A stretch of 64,000 bases of DNA, taken from the NCBI RefSeq assembly GCF_005860795.2, contig NZ_CP058350.1, positions 560,001 through 624,000 on the forward strand, in the 5' to 3' direction. Of this stretch, positions 36,169-45,146 are shown in pieces; position 1 is the first letter of the stretch, and each line of letters starts with the position of its first letter. Position numbers and translations under genes: made by a program. The DNA comes from Peteryoungia desertarenae (GTDB taxonomy: Bacteria; Pseudomonadota; Alphaproteobacteria; Rhizobiales; Rhizobiaceae). A model generated the notes under the pieces. The model saw only the letters and a list, made by a program, of their open reading frames with translations, was not told the DNA's origin and made no database searches.

Positions 36169-36780
36169 TTATGTGGCTCCTTCCGGCGCCCTGTTCGGTG
36201 TCTTTTCCATCGCAGTGTCTCGCTGCAGAGGCGGCGGTGACGGGACGATCATTTTCGATCCACCGTCGTCCGGGCTTGAGGGTCGGGTCATGGCATTGGC
36301 GCCATACCCTGGCCGGTTGGCCCGGGAGGTTCCCGCCGGATGTGCACCCCCGGCCGGACCCTCAGTCCCGGGGAGGCCCTTTGATCCTTGTCGGATCTTC
36401 AGGCTCCCCGCCGTCTTGTCATCCGGCATTTGCGCCGGACGCCTCCTTGTGTGCCTCCCGGGCACGCCCCTTCTGATCAGGCAGGAAGATCAAGAACCGG
36501 CATCCGGGCCGGTTGTCCCTTCTTCCTGGCGAAGGGAGGGAGACCGTTGCGACGCCGTTATCTTGGACCTGCGACAACCCTCCACCCCGGCACCGGCCCC
36601 GCCTCGCCGGACTTCGCACTGTCCGGTGTATCCGAGGGCGGAACGGGATGAGTATGAGGCAGAGAAAACGGAGGGGGATGAAAATGGGGTATGGTGATTG
36701 GAATGATTGGGGGACTTGGAGAATTCATCCCCCAAAAAGCAGCAAAACCGCGTCGTTGACCCGTAAGGGTTAAGGGGATT
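36169..36780. other. unassigned GC-rich structured segment
   Basis: About 600 bp between the two repeat clusters. Long frames are open on both strands, but codon use is unlike the neighbours and no domain is visible. Short GC-rich hairpins are frequent. One minus-strand frame (36169-36429, 86 codons) has AGGAGG 12 bases before its ATG, but its product is low-complexity Pro/Gly/Ser. Could be a repeat element, a structured RNA or a decayed gene; none can be proved here. Confidence 0.5.
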
Positions 36781-36827
36781 TTTTGAGAGGCGAGGTTTTG
36801 ATCACGAAAGTGTGATCGGCATCCCAT

Positions 36828-37060
36828 CTCCCCCCATGCGGGGGAGAAAGCGATTTCGATGAATTAGGCCAGCGCAAGCGGCCTAAACATCTGAAATCGC
36901 AAGAGGGGGGCGCGGTCAGGTGAGTGCCAGCATAACTGCGCCCCTCTCCTGGAAAATCTGAAGTTTAGGCGGCTTGCGCTCGCCTAAGCCTTCGATTTTC
37001 CGTCCTCCCCCGCAAGGGGGGAGGTGGGCTGCGGGTCTGTCTCTCCCCTTGGCGGGAGAG
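36828..37060. repeat. palindromic repeat cluster 2
   Basis: Five inverted repeats in series. CTCCCCC/GGGGGAG lies at 36828-36846. The palindrome at 36850-36900 has outer GCGATTTC/GAAATCGC and inner TTAGGCC/GGCCTAA. The palindrome at 36951-37001 has outer GGAAAATC/GATTTTCC and inner TTAGGC/GCCTAA. CCTCCCCC/GGGGGAGG follows at 37004-37024, then CTCTCCC/GGGAGAG at 37041-37060. Same alternating order as cluster 1. Confidence 0.85.
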
Positions 37061-37237
37061 GGAAGGTGCGCGCAGATGCCTCCTCATACCCTTTCGCGTG
37101 GGTTCGTGCAGGCGGACGGAAATCGGGATGGCGTTTCATGCTTGCAAGCGATGGTCCGGCATATCATGGTGCAGCGGCGGAGGAGATGATGGAGACATGG
37201 TCGACCCGGCCGCCAAACGATTTGTCCAAGAGGCGCG

Positions 37238-38017
37238 ATGTTTATTCCACTGCATGACAGGAATGCGCTGAAGCATATTCGCCGGCAATATGTGACGCTG
37301 GGGCTGATTGCCGCCAATGTGATCACCTATGCGCTGACCAGCATCATGCCGGAAACGGTCTTTGAGCTGGGGGTCTATGGTCTGGGCTTCATTTCGGCGG
37401 TGGCCTTTCAATTCGCCGAGCTCGATCCGTCGCTGGTGCTGGTGCCCGAACAGGCGACCTATGTGACCTATGCTTTCCTGCATGCAAGCTGGCTGCATCT
37501 GGGCTCGAACATGCTGTTTCTCTGGGTCTTCGGCGACAATGTCGAAGATGCCATGGGCCATTTCCGCTTTCTGGTTTTCTATCTTCTCTGTGCAGCAGCC
37601 GGAGCGCTGGTGCATGGGCTGGTGATGCCGACGAGCGAGGCGCCGCTGATCGGGGCCTCGGGGGCCGTCTCCGGTGTTGTGGCGGCCTATCTGATGCTGC
37701 ATCCCAAGGTGCGCGTCTGGGTGCTGGTTTTCATGCGCTTCCCGCTACCGCTACCGGCCTTTATCCCGCTTTTGCTCTGGATCGGGCAGCAGTTCTTCAT
37801 GCTGCTGTTTGATACGGGAAGCAATGTATCCTGGGGCGCCCATGTCGGCGGGATCGTGGCCGGCGGATTTCTGGTCGTCATCATGAAAAGGCGCAATGTC
37901 CCGCTCTTTGACCGCAGCCTTGTGACGCCAAGGGCTGTGGAGCATCGGCTGGTGCCGGTCGATCCGACACCACCGAAGCCGGAGAAGAAGCCCTCGCCGG
38001 TGCACTGGGGCAGGTAG
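37238..38017 (+). CDS. rhomboid family intramembrane serine protease
   Basis: 259 residues, six membrane helices. Catalytic serine Ser141 in GASGAVSG and histidine His202 in WGAHVGG form the rhomboid dyad. The HASWLHLGSNM segment (82-92) supplies the oxyanion-side His and Asn. A Pro/Lys-rich cytoplasmic tail ends the protein. It lies just after the palindrome region and 183 bp before etfB. Substrates unknown. Confidence 0.94.
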   Translation: MFIPLHDRNALKHIRRQYVTLGLIAANVITYALTSIMPETVFELGVYGLGFISAVAFQFAELDPSLVLVPEQATYVTYAFLHASWLHLGSNMLFLWVFGDNVEDAMGHFRFLVFYLLCAAAGALVHGLVMPTSEAPLIGASGAVSGVVAAYLMLHPKVRVWVLVFMRFPLPLPAFIPLLLWIGQQFFMLLFDTGSNVSWGAHVGGIVAGGFLVVIMKRRNVPLFDRSLVTPRAVEHRLVPVDPTPPKPEKKPSPVHWGR

Positions 38018-38037
38018 TCGCACGGACAGGGTGAATA

Positions 38038-38053
38038 TTGACGTTCACGTCAA
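38038..38053. promoter_or_regulatory. MerR/LiuR-like operator upstream of etfB
   Basis: Perfect palindrome TTGACGT-TC-ACGTCAA. It closely resembles the reconstructed LiuR (MerR family) motif TTTACGTTTACGTAAA that governs branched-chain amino-acid and fatty-acid catabolism in proteobacteria. The genes downstream supply electron-transfer flavoprotein for that metabolism. The first half could also act as a -35 element. No liuR gene is in the window. Confidence 0.55.
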
Positions 38054-38114
38054 CGTAATTTATTGCTGCGTACAAATGGCACTCCCTGGGAGGGGAAGCG
38101 TTGTGTTTGGGATA

Positions 38115-38171
38115 AAAATGCGTATCGATGTCGCCCACCGACCAACGGCGGCAAGCATTCAGACGCATTTT
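38115..38171 (+). other. stem in the etfB leader
   Basis: AAAATGCGT (38115-38123) and ACGCATTTT (38163-38171) form a perfect 9-bp stem around a 39-nt loop, 29 bp before the etfB start. Confidence 0.45.
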
Positions 38172-38200
38172 CCGTCGGGAAGCATTGAAGGAAGGAACTC

Positions 38201-38950
38201 ATGAAAATACTCGTGACCGTGAAGCGCGTAGTTGACTACAACGTCAAGATTCGCGTGAAGCCGGATGGCTCCGGCGTTGAACTGGCCAACGTGAAGATGT
38301 CGATGAACCCCTTCGACGAAATCTCGGTCGAGGAAGCGCTGCGGCTGAAGGAAGCCGGCAAGGCGGACGAGGTTGTCGTCGTATCGATCGGCCCGGCCAA
38401 GGCGGAAGAAACGCTGCGCACCGGTCTTGCCATGGGCGCTGACCGGGCGATCCTGGTTGAGAGCGACGAAGCCGTGGAGCCGCTGGCTGTTGCCAAGATC
38501 TTGAAGGGTGTCATTGAAGCCGAACAGCCTGGTCTGGTGATCACCGGCAAGCAGGCAATCGACGACGACTCGAACCAGACCGGGCAGATGCTGGCAGCGC
38601 TTCTTGGCTGGGGTCAGGCAACCTTTGCCTCGAAGGTTGAACTGGCAGACGGCTCGGCCAATGTCACCCGCGAAGTCGATGGCGGCCTGCAGACGATCAA
38701 TGTCAAGCTGCCGGCCATCGTTACGACGGACCTGCGCCTCAACGAGCCGCGCTACGCCTCGCTGCCGAACATCATGAAGGCGAAGAAGAAGCCGCTCGAC
38801 AAGAAGACACCTGCTGATTTCGGCGTCGATATCGCACCGCGCCTCAAGGTTCTGAAGACCGAGGAGCCGGGCGGGCGCAAAGCCGGCATCAAGGTCAAGT
38901 CGGTTGCCGAGCTGGTCGAAAAGCTGAAGACCGAAGCAGGCGTATTGTAA
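38201..38950 (+). CDS. etfB: electron transfer flavoprotein subunit beta
   Basis: 249 residues. The beta subunit binds AMP and forms the docking face for acyl-CoA dehydrogenases. [20 protein letters not shown] at the start and [17 protein letters not shown] in the middle are typical. A good ribosome site (AAGGAAGG) precedes the ATG. Pairs with etfA 149 bp downstream; the gap contains a small hairpin (CCAGCC/GGCTGG near 39043-39059). Confidence 0.97.
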   Translation: MKILVTVKRVVDYNVKIRVKPDGSGVELANVKMSMNPFDEISVEEALRLKEAGKADEVVVVSIGPAKAEETLRTGLAMGADRAILVESDEAVEPLAVAKILKGVIEAEQPGLVITGKQAIDDDSNQTGQMLAALLGWGQATFASKVELADGSANVTREVDGGLQTINVKLPAIVTTDLRLNEPRYASLPNIMKAKKKPLDKKTPADFGVDIAPRLKVLKTEEPGGRKAGIKVKSVAELVEKLKTEAGVL

Positions 38951-39099
38951 TGAAAACCGTGAGGCCCGCCTGAAAAGGTCGGGTCGCTGCGTATCCGGGG
39001 CTCACCTTGACAATCGACGTGTCCTCCCGGTTCTCGCACCCCAGCCTTTTCGGCTGGGCCTGACGGATTTCCAAGGGAACTCTATTCGAGGATTGAACC

Positions 39100-40029
39100 A
39101 TGGCTATTCTACTTCTCGCAGAACACGACAATGCAAGCATCTCCGAACAGACGGCAAAGGCGCTGACAGCGGCCAGCCAGATCGGCGGCGATGTGCATGT
39201 GCTGGTCGCAGGCGCAAATGCCAAGGGTGCGGCAGAGGGCGCTGCCAAGCTTGCGGGCGTTGCAAAGGTGCTGCATGCCGACAGCGCCGACTATGCCAAC
39301 AGCCTGGCCGAGCCGCTGGCGGCTCTCATCGTCGAGCTGGCGTCCGGCTATGACGTCATCATGGCTGCCGCAACCTCCGTCGGCAAGAACGTGCTGCCGC
39401 GCGTGGCCGCCCTGCTTGACGTGATGCAGGTGTCCGAAATCATCGAGGTTGTTTCGCCCGACACCTTCAAGCGTCCGATCTATGCCGGCAATGCGATCCA
39501 GACGGTGCAGTCGACCGACGCCAAGAAGGTCATCACGGTCCGCACGGCCTCCTTCTCGGCTGCAGGCGAAGGTGGCTCGGCGGCAATTGAAAGCATCAGC
39601 GCCGTGGCAAATCCGGGCGTATCGAGCCACGTCTCGGATGCCTTGTCCTCGTCCGACCGTCCGGAACTGACTTCCGCCAAGATCATCATTTCCGGTGGTC
39701 GCGCACTCGGCTCTTCGGAAAAGTTCCAGGAAGTCATCCTTCCCGTCGCCGACAAGCTGGGGGCGGCCATCGGCGCCTCGCGCGCCGCCGTCGATGCCGG
39801 TTACGCACCGAACGACTGGCAGGTTGGCCAGACGGGCAAGGTGGTTGCGCCGCAGCTCTACATCGCCTGCGGTATCTCGGGCGCCATCCAGCACCTTGCC
39901 GGCATGAAGGATTCGAAGGTCATCGTCGCGATCAACAAGGACGAAGAGGCACCGATCTTCCAGGTCGCCGATTACGGTCTTGTGGCCGACATCTTCGAAG
40001 CACTTCCCGAACTCGAAAAGTCGCTCTGA
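39100..40029 (+). CDS. etfA: electron transfer flavoprotein subunit alpha
   Basis: 309 residues. Carries FAD and passes electrons from acyl-CoA dehydrogenases to ETF-ubiquinone oxidoreductase. The C-terminal FAD domain shows [37 protein letters not shown] and [17 protein letters not shown], all diagnostic. Operon with etfB, terminated by the hairpin at 40087. Confidence 0.98.
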   Translation: MAILLLAEHDNASISEQTAKALTAASQIGGDVHVLVAGANAKGAAEGAAKLAGVAKVLHADSADYANSLAEPLAALIVELASGYDVIMAAATSVGKNVLPRVAALLDVMQVSEIIEVVSPDTFKRPIYAGNAIQTVQSTDAKKVITVRTASFSAAGEGGSAAIESISAVANPGVSSHVSDALSSSDRPELTSAKIIISGGRALGSSEKFQEVILPVADKLGAAIGASRAAVDAGYAPNDWQVGQTGKVVAPQLYIACGISGAIQHLAGMKDSKVIVAINKDEEAPIFQVADYGLVADIFEALPELEKSL

Positions 40030-40086
40030 TCGCCTTTTCGCAAGTGCGAAAAGACTGGAAATGACAGGCAGACCTGTCTAAAAATT

Positions 40087-40113
40087 GCCGGGCTGGTATG
40101 GCCCGGCAGTTTT
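40087..40113 (+). terminator. terminator after etfA
   Basis: GCCGGGC (40087-40093) and GCCCGGC (40101-40107), followed by AGTTTTG. A second stem, CTTTTCGC/GCGAAAAG (40034-40053), lies just before it. Confidence 0.75.
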
Positions 40114-40150
40114 GTTCGTGACAGCCATGAGGGACGGTGAGGAGAGCGTG

Positions 40151-41032
40151 ATGACCATGACAATCAGCAATGTGGGTGTGGTTGGTGCCGGCCAGATGGG
40201 CTGCGGCATCGCCCAGGTTTCCGCTGCGGCGGGCTACAAGGTCATCATGTACGATCTGGCCAAGGAGCGGATCGAAGCAGGCCTTGCCACGATTAATGGC
40301 AACCTCGCCCGACAGGTGGCTAGTGGCAAGATGTCGGATGATGCCCGCAAGGCGGCCCTCGACCGCATTTCCGGCACCACCGACATCAACGACATGGCCT
40401 CCCTCGACCTGGTGATCGAAGCCGCCACCGAAGACGAGAGCGTCAAGCGCAAGATCTTCGCCCAGCTCTGCCCCGTGCTGAAGCCCGAGGCGCTGCTCGC
40501 CACCAACACATCCTCGCTGTCGATCACCCGCCTTGCCTCGGCCACCGACCGCCCTGAACGCTTCATGGGCATCCACTTCATGAACCCGGTTCCGGTGATG
40601 AAGCTGGTTGAACTGGTGCGCGGCATTGCGACCGAAGAAGAGACATTTTCGACCGCCAAGGCCTTCGTCACCACGCTGGACAAGACGATCACCGTGGCCG
40701 AAGACTTCCCCGCCTTCATCGTCAACCGCATCCTGCTGCCGATGATCAACGAGGCGATCTATACGCTGTATGAAGGTGTCGGCTCGGTCGAGGCGATCGA
40801 TACGGCGATGAAGCTTGGTGCCAACCATCCGATGGGTCCGCTGCAGCTTGCCGACTTTATCGGTCTCGACACCTGCCTCTCGATCATGCAGGTGCTGCAT
40901 GACGGGCTGGCGGATTCGAAATATCGCCCTTGCCCGCTGCTGGTCAAATATGTCGAGGCAGGCTGGCTCGGTCGCAAGTCCGGTCGCGGCTTCTATGACT
41001 ATCGCGGCGATGTGCCGGTTCCGACACGATAA
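40151..41032 (+). CDS. hbdA: 3-hydroxybutyryl-CoA dehydrogenase
   Basis: 293 residues. NAD(P)-dependent oxidation of 3-hydroxyacyl-CoA. Rossmann motif GVVGAGQMGCGIAQ near the start, NTSSLSITRLAS, and the signature HFMNPVPVMKLVE containing the catalytic His. The C-terminal domain has PAFIVNRILLPM. GGAGAG just upstream supports the ATG at 40151; a later ATG two codons in is possible. It commonly follows etfBA in rhizobia, linking fatty-acid or polyhydroxybutyrate metabolism to the ETF. Confidence 0.95.
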   Translation: MTMTISNVGVVGAGQMGCGIAQVSAAAGYKVIMYDLAKERIEAGLATINGNLARQVASGKMSDDARKAALDRISGTTDINDMASLDLVIEAATEDESVKRKIFAQLCPVLKPEALLATNTSSLSITRLASATDRPERFMGIHFMNPVPVMKLVELVRGIATEEETFSTAKAFVTTLDKTITVAEDFPAFIVNRILLPMINEAIYTLYEGVGSVEAIDTAMKLGANHPMGPLQLADFIGLDTCLSIMQVLHDGLADSKYRPCPLLVKYVEAGWLGRKSGRGFYDYRGDVPVPTR

Positions 41033-41114
41033 GCCACGTTTTCAAGGTCTGACCCGCCCATTCCTGCAAGACACGGTTTCGGCGGAAAGATATTTGCCGC
41101 CCGGCTTGATCATT

Positions 41115-41147
41115 GGTCGGCCATTCCTCGGAAGAGGCAGGCCGACC
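41115..41147 (+). other. two-tier hairpin in the sulfate-transporter leader
   Basis: GGTCGGCC (41115-41122) pairs with GGCCGACC (41140-41147); inside it CCTC (41126-41129) pairs with GAGG (41134-41137) around GGAA. It ends 46 bp before the cysP start. No T run follows, so a terminator for hbdA is possible but not typical. Confidence 0.55.
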
Positions 41148-41193
41148 CTCTAGTTTGCAGCTCACTATTGATCCTGCAGTCTGGAGCCAGTTC

Positions 41194-42189
41194 ATGAAGC
41201 GTTTCCTCCTGATCGGTGCGGCCGTTGTCGCACTTTCCACCACCCTGGCAGCGCCGCTGTCCGCACAGGCCGCCGACAAGCTGCTGAATGCTTCCTATGA
41301 CATTGCGCGCGAAATCTTCGCGGCCCAGAACGAGGCCTTCATCAAGGCCAATCCGGGCGTCACGATCGACCAGTCGCATGGCGGCACCTCGCGTCAGGCC
41401 CGCGCCATCGTCGAAGGGCTGGACGCAGATGTCGTGACCTTCAATCAGGTGACCGATGTCGAATTCCTAGTGCGCAACGGCTTTGTCAACGAGGGCTGGC
41501 AGTCGGAATTCCCCAACAACGCCTCGCCCTTCTACTCCTTCCCATCCTTCCTGGTGCGCGCCGGCAATCCGAAGAACATCAAGGATTGGGAAGATCTCGC
41601 CCGTGACGATGTGCAGGTGATCTTCCCGAACCCGAAGACCTCGGGCAATGCCCGCTACACCTACCTGGCGGCCACGGCCTACGCGAAGGAGAAGTTTGCC
41701 GGCGATGAAGCCAAGGTCACGGAATTCGTCGACAAGATCTTCGACAACGTGCCTGTCTTCGATACCGGAGGCCGCGCAGCCACGACGACCTTTGTCGAGC
41801 GTGAACTGGGTGACGTGATCATCACCTTCGAAGCCGAAACCAAGGCGATCGCCAAGCAGTATGGCGAAGACAAGTTCCAGCAGGTCGTTCCCTCCGTCAG
41901 CCTGCTCGCCGAATTCCCGGTCGCCATCGTCGACAAGGTGGCCGACGAAAAGGGCAGCCAGGATCTGGCCAAGCAGTATCTCGGCTTCCTCTATTCGCCG
42001 GAAGGCCAGAAGATCGCCGCCAAATTCGGCCACCGCGTTCATGACGAAACGGTTGCAGCCGAATACAAGGACCAGTTCCCGGAAATCCGCCTTGTCACCG
42101 TCGAGGATGTCTTCGGCGGCTGGGAAAAGGTTCAGGCCGAGCACTTTGCCGAAGGCGGCATTCTCGACGGCATCTATGGAAGCCGCTGA
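41194..42189 (+). CDS. cysP: sulfate ABC transporter, periplasmic sulfate-binding protein
   Basis: 331 residues; signal peptide about 1-26 (MKRFLLIGAAVVALSTTLAA ... AQA). Typical sulfate-binding segments are NASYDIAREIFAAQN, DQSHGGTSRQARA and ADVVTFNQVTDVEFL, which place Ser/Thr and backbone amides around the sulfate. GGAG seven bases before this ATG fixes the start; the frame is open for 27 codons upstream. First gene of a four-gene operon. Confidence 0.96.
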   Translation: MKRFLLIGAAVVALSTTLAAPLSAQAADKLLNASYDIAREIFAAQNEAFIKANPGVTIDQSHGGTSRQARAIVEGLDADVVTFNQVTDVEFLVRNGFVNEGWQSEFPNNASPFYSFPSFLVRAGNPKNIKDWEDLARDDVQVIFPNPKTSGNARYTYLAATAYAKEKFAGDEAKVTEFVDKIFDNVPVFDTGGRAATTTFVERELGDVIITFEAETKAIAKQYGEDKFQQVVPSVSLLAEFPVAIVDKVADEKGSQDLAKQYLGFLYSPEGQKIAAKFGHRVHDETVAAEYKDQFPEIRLVTVEDVFGGWEKVQAEHFAEGGILDGIYGSR

Positions 42190-42273
42190 TCCGTCAGGAT
42201 TGCATCTTCTCGGGCCGGCGGGTATTCCCGCCGGTCTTCTCGTGACTGCATCTCTCAGGAAAGGACCAGCCTC

Positions 42274-43095
42274 TTGAAACGGCGCGTTTTGCCAGGCCTC
42301 AAGCTGTCCCTCGGGATCACGCTGGTCTATGCGGCGATCATCATCATGCTGCCGCTGATGGCGTTGATCTTCAAGGCGGCAAGCCTCGGACCCAGTGACT
42401 ATTGGCGCATTGTCTCGTCCGAACGGGCCGTTGCGAGCTATGTCGTGACCGTCGGCTCTGCCTTTGCTGCAACGATCTTCAACCTGATCTTCGGTCTGGC
42501 GCTGGCCTGGGTGCTGGTGCGCTATCGTTTTCCCGGCCGGCGGATCGTCGATGCCCTGGTCGACCTGCCTTTTGCGCTGCCGACGGCAGTCGCAGGCATT
42601 GCCCTCACCACGCTGTTTGCCAACAACGGCTGGTTCGGCTCGGTCCTTTCGGACATCGGCATCAAGGTCGCCTATACGCCGCTCGGCATCATGATTGCCA
42701 TGGCCTTTACCAGCCTGCCCTTCATCGTGCGCACCGTTCAGCCTGTTCTCGAAGAACTGGATCCGGCGCTGGAAGAGGCAGGACAAACGCTGGGCGGCAG
42801 CGACTGGTCGATCTTCGGGCGTGTCATCCTGCCGCTCCTGACGCCGGCACTTCTGGCCGGCACCTCGCTTGCCTTTGCAAGAAGCCTTGGCGAATTCGGC
42901 GCGATCATCTTCATTGCCGGCAACCAGCCCTTCTCGACCGAGATTACCGCACTCCTCGCCTTCATCCGGCTCGAGGAATTCGACTATCCGGCAGCCGCCG
43001 CGATTGCATCGGTCATGCTGTTTGCCGCCTTCCTGATGCTGGCAGTCACCAATGCCCTGCAGGCCCGCGCGCTGCGCTACACGGTGAAAGGCTGA
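42274..43095 (+). CDS. cysT: sulfate ABC transporter permease CysT
   Basis: 273 residues, about six membrane helices. The EAA loop (EEAGQTLGGSDWSIFGRVILP) that contacts CysA is intact, and SLGEFGAIIFIAGN is typical of the CysT branch. Start is TTG with AAAGGA eight bases upstream. Gap of 84 bp from cysP, 6 bp to cysW. Confidence 0.96.
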   Translation: MKRRVLPGLKLSLGITLVYAAIIIMLPLMALIFKAASLGPSDYWRIVSSERAVASYVVTVGSAFAATIFNLIFGLALAWVLVRYRFPGRRIVDALVDLPFALPTAVAGIALTTLFANNGWFGSVLSDIGIKVAYTPLGIMIAMAFTSLPFIVRTVQPVLEELDPALEEAGQTLGGSDWSIFGRVILPLLTPALLAGTSLAFARSLGEFGAIIFIAGNQPFSTEITALLAFIRLEEFDYPAAAAIASVMLFAAFLMLAVTNALQARALRYTVKG

Positions 43096-43101
43096 ACCAT
43101 C

Positions 43102-43998
43102 ATGAGCCATTCTTCGACCGGCAAACGCCCGCCCCGCATCGGCGATGCACCGCTGTTCAAATACAGCCTGATCGGCATCGTGCTGGTGTTTGTCCTGCTC
43201 TTTGTCGTCGCGCCATTGGCCGTGATCGGCGAGCAGGCCTTCAGCCGGGGCATTCCCTATTTCCTGGAGACGATTGCCGATGCGGATACGCGCCATGCGA
43301 TCCTCTTGACGGTGATCACGGCAGCCATTGCCGTGCCGCTCAACACCATCTTCGGTATTGCCGCCGCATGGGCCATCACCAAGCATGATTTCCGAGGCAA
43401 GCGGCTGCTGACGATCGTGATCGAGATCCCCTTCTCGATTTCACCCGTCGTTGCCGGCGTTTCCTACCTCTTTGTCTATGGCCTGCAGGGGCTGTTCGGC
43501 CCGGCCCTCGACAGCGCCGGATTGAAGATCATGTTTGCCCTGCCCGGCATCGTGCTTGCTTCCATGTTCGTCACCGCCCCCTTCGTCGCGCGTGAACTGA
43601 TCCCGCTGATGCAGGCTCAGGGCCGTGATCTGGAGGAGGCGGCGACGTCGCTCGGTGCCAGCGGCTTTCGCACCTTCTTTTCGATCACGCTGCCGAATAT
43701 CAAATGGGCGCTGCTTTACGGCGTCGTGCTCTGCAATGCCCGCGTGATGGGTGAATTCGGCGCAGTCTCGATCGTGTCAGGCAATATCCGTGGCCAGACC
43801 AATACGCTGCCGCTTCATATCGAACTGCTCTACCACGACTACAATGCCGTCGGCGCCTTTGCCGCCGCCTCGATCCTGGCGACGCTCGCCCTCGTCACGC
43901 TGGTGGCCAAGGTCCTGCTGGAACGCCAGGGCGCCGGGCGTCGCAACCGCCCGCAGACGCTGGCCGGCACACAGAATTCCTCGGAGGTAACCTCGTGA
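43102..43998 (+). CDS. cysW: sulfate ABC transporter permease CysW
   Basis: 298 residues, six membrane helices after a cytoplasmic N-terminus. EAA loop EEAATSLGASGFRTFFSITLPNIKW, followed by RVMGEFGAVSIVSGNIRGQTNTLPL, a CysW signature. Its stop overlaps the GTG start of cysA (GTGA). Confidence 0.96.
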   Translation: MSHSSTGKRPPRIGDAPLFKYSLIGIVLVFVLLFVVAPLAVIGEQAFSRGIPYFLETIADADTRHAILLTVITAAIAVPLNTIFGIAAAWAITKHDFRGKRLLTIVIEIPFSISPVVAGVSYLFVYGLQGLFGPALDSAGLKIMFALPGIVLASMFVTAPFVARELIPLMQAQGRDLEEAATSLGASGFRTFFSITLPNIKWALLYGVVLCNARVMGEFGAVSIVSGNIRGQTNTLPLHIELLYHDYNAVGAFAAASILATLALVTLVAKVLLERQGAGRRNRPQTLAGTQNSSEVTS

Positions 43999-45017
43999 AC
44001 ATTCGCCTCGACAGCGTCGTCAAGACGTTCGAAACCTTCCGCGCCGTTCATGGCGTCTCGCTCGACATCCAGAGCGGTGAACTGGTTGCGCTGCTCGGCC
44101 CTTCCGGCTCCGGCAAGACGACCATCCTGCGCATGGTGGCGGGTCTGGAATATTCCGACGACGGTCATATCCACTTCGGCGATGAGGATGCCACCGACAT
44201 CCCGGTGCGTGACCGGGGCGTAGGCTTCGTGTTCCAGCATTATGCGCTTTTTCCCCATATGACGGTCGCAGAAAACATCGCCTTCGGCATGAAAGTCTCG
44301 AAGGTGAAGCGCTCTGCCCAAGATATTGACAAGCGGGTCGACGAACTGCTGAACCTTGTTCAGCTCGGTGGACTTGGGACACGCTTCCCCGGCCAGATCT
44401 CCGGTGGCCAGCGCCAGCGCGTGGCGCTCGCCCGTGCACTGGCCGTCGATCCGCGCGTGCTGCTGCTGGACGAACCATTCGGTGCGCTTGACGCCAATGT
44501 GCGTCGCGACCTGCGCCGCTGGCTGCGCTCGATCCATGACGAGCTCGGCATCACCACGCTCTTTGTCACCCACGACCAGGAAGAGGCCCTCGACCTTGCG
44601 GACCGGGTCGTCATTCTCGACAAGGGACGGATCGTTCAACAGGGAACGCCCGAAGAGGTCTGCCGCCATCCGGCCAATGCTTTCGTCATGCGCTTTCTCG
44701 GCGATACGAATGCGCTGAACGCCAAAGTCGAGAGCGGCAAGGCGACAGTCGCCAACATGACCTATGATGCGCAGGGCCTGTCGGACGGGCCGGCGGAACT
44801 GCTGTTTCGCCCGACAGATGTGATGTGGAGCGAAGACCCGACAAAGGGTGTGGTCGCGACCATTCTGCGCGTGCTGGATCGCCCCGGTTCGCGCCGCGTC
44901 CTGGCAAAAACGGCGGATGGAACAACGATCGAATTCGATGTCAGCCCCGATTTCGCCTATTTGAAGGGAACCTCCGGCTTCGCCGAAATCCTGCGTCCAC
45001 GGATCTTTCAGAACTAA
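43995..45017 (+). CDS. cysA: sulfate/thiosulfate ABC transporter ATP-binding protein
   Basis: 340 residues. Walker A GPSGSGKTT near 36-44, Q-loop FVFQHYALFPHMTV, ABC signature SGGQRQRVALARAL, Walker B LLLDEPFGALD and the switch histidine THDQEEA. A C-terminal TOBE-like domain extends from about 240. GTG start with GGAGG upstream, coupled to cysW. Energises sulfate uptake for cysteine synthesis. Confidence 0.97.
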   Translation: MNIRLDSVVKTFETFRAVHGVSLDIQSGELVALLGPSGSGKTTILRMVAGLEYSDDGHIHFGDEDATDIPVRDRGVGFVFQHYALFPHMTVAENIAFGMKVSKVKRSAQDIDKRVDELLNLVQLGGLGTRFPGQISGGQRQRVALARALAVDPRVLLLDEPFGALDANVRRDLRRWLRSIHDELGITTLFVTHDQEEALDLADRVVILDKGRIVQQGTPEEVCRHPANAFVMRFLGDTNALNAKVESGKATVANMTYDAQGLSDGPAELLFRPTDVMWSEDPTKGVVATILRVLDRPGSRRVLAKTADGTTIEFDVSPDFAYLKGTSGFAEILRPRIFQN

Positions 45018-45067
45018 GTGGAAAGAACCGACAGCCGCTCTGTCAGGATCTGCCGAAAGAGCGACCG

Positions 45068-45098
45068 ATGGCGGCAAAGCCCGCCATTCTTAGATTTT
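45068..45098 (+). terminator. terminator after cysA
   Basis: ATGGCGG (45068-45074) and CCGCCAT (45081-45087) followed by a T-rich stretch ending in five T. Lies 50 bp past cysA. Confidence 0.7.
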
Positions 45099-45146
45099 TA
45101 ACATCACTCGCTCACACTGCGCCCAACGGGTGTGGGCGAATAAATC

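Noticed and set aside
36173..36697. 174-codon plus-strand frame in the GC-rich segment
   Set aside because: Pro/Arg/Ser-rich product without domains, no ribosome site, and codon use unlike neighbours.
35854..37060. CRISPR array
   Set aside because: The repeats are palindromic, diverged and irregularly spaced, and no cas genes are present.
41467..43386. 639-codon minus-strand open frame
   Set aside because: Antisense to cysP, cysT and cysW, all of which are complete. The product is rich in Gly, Asp, Arg and Gln, as expected from reverse reading.
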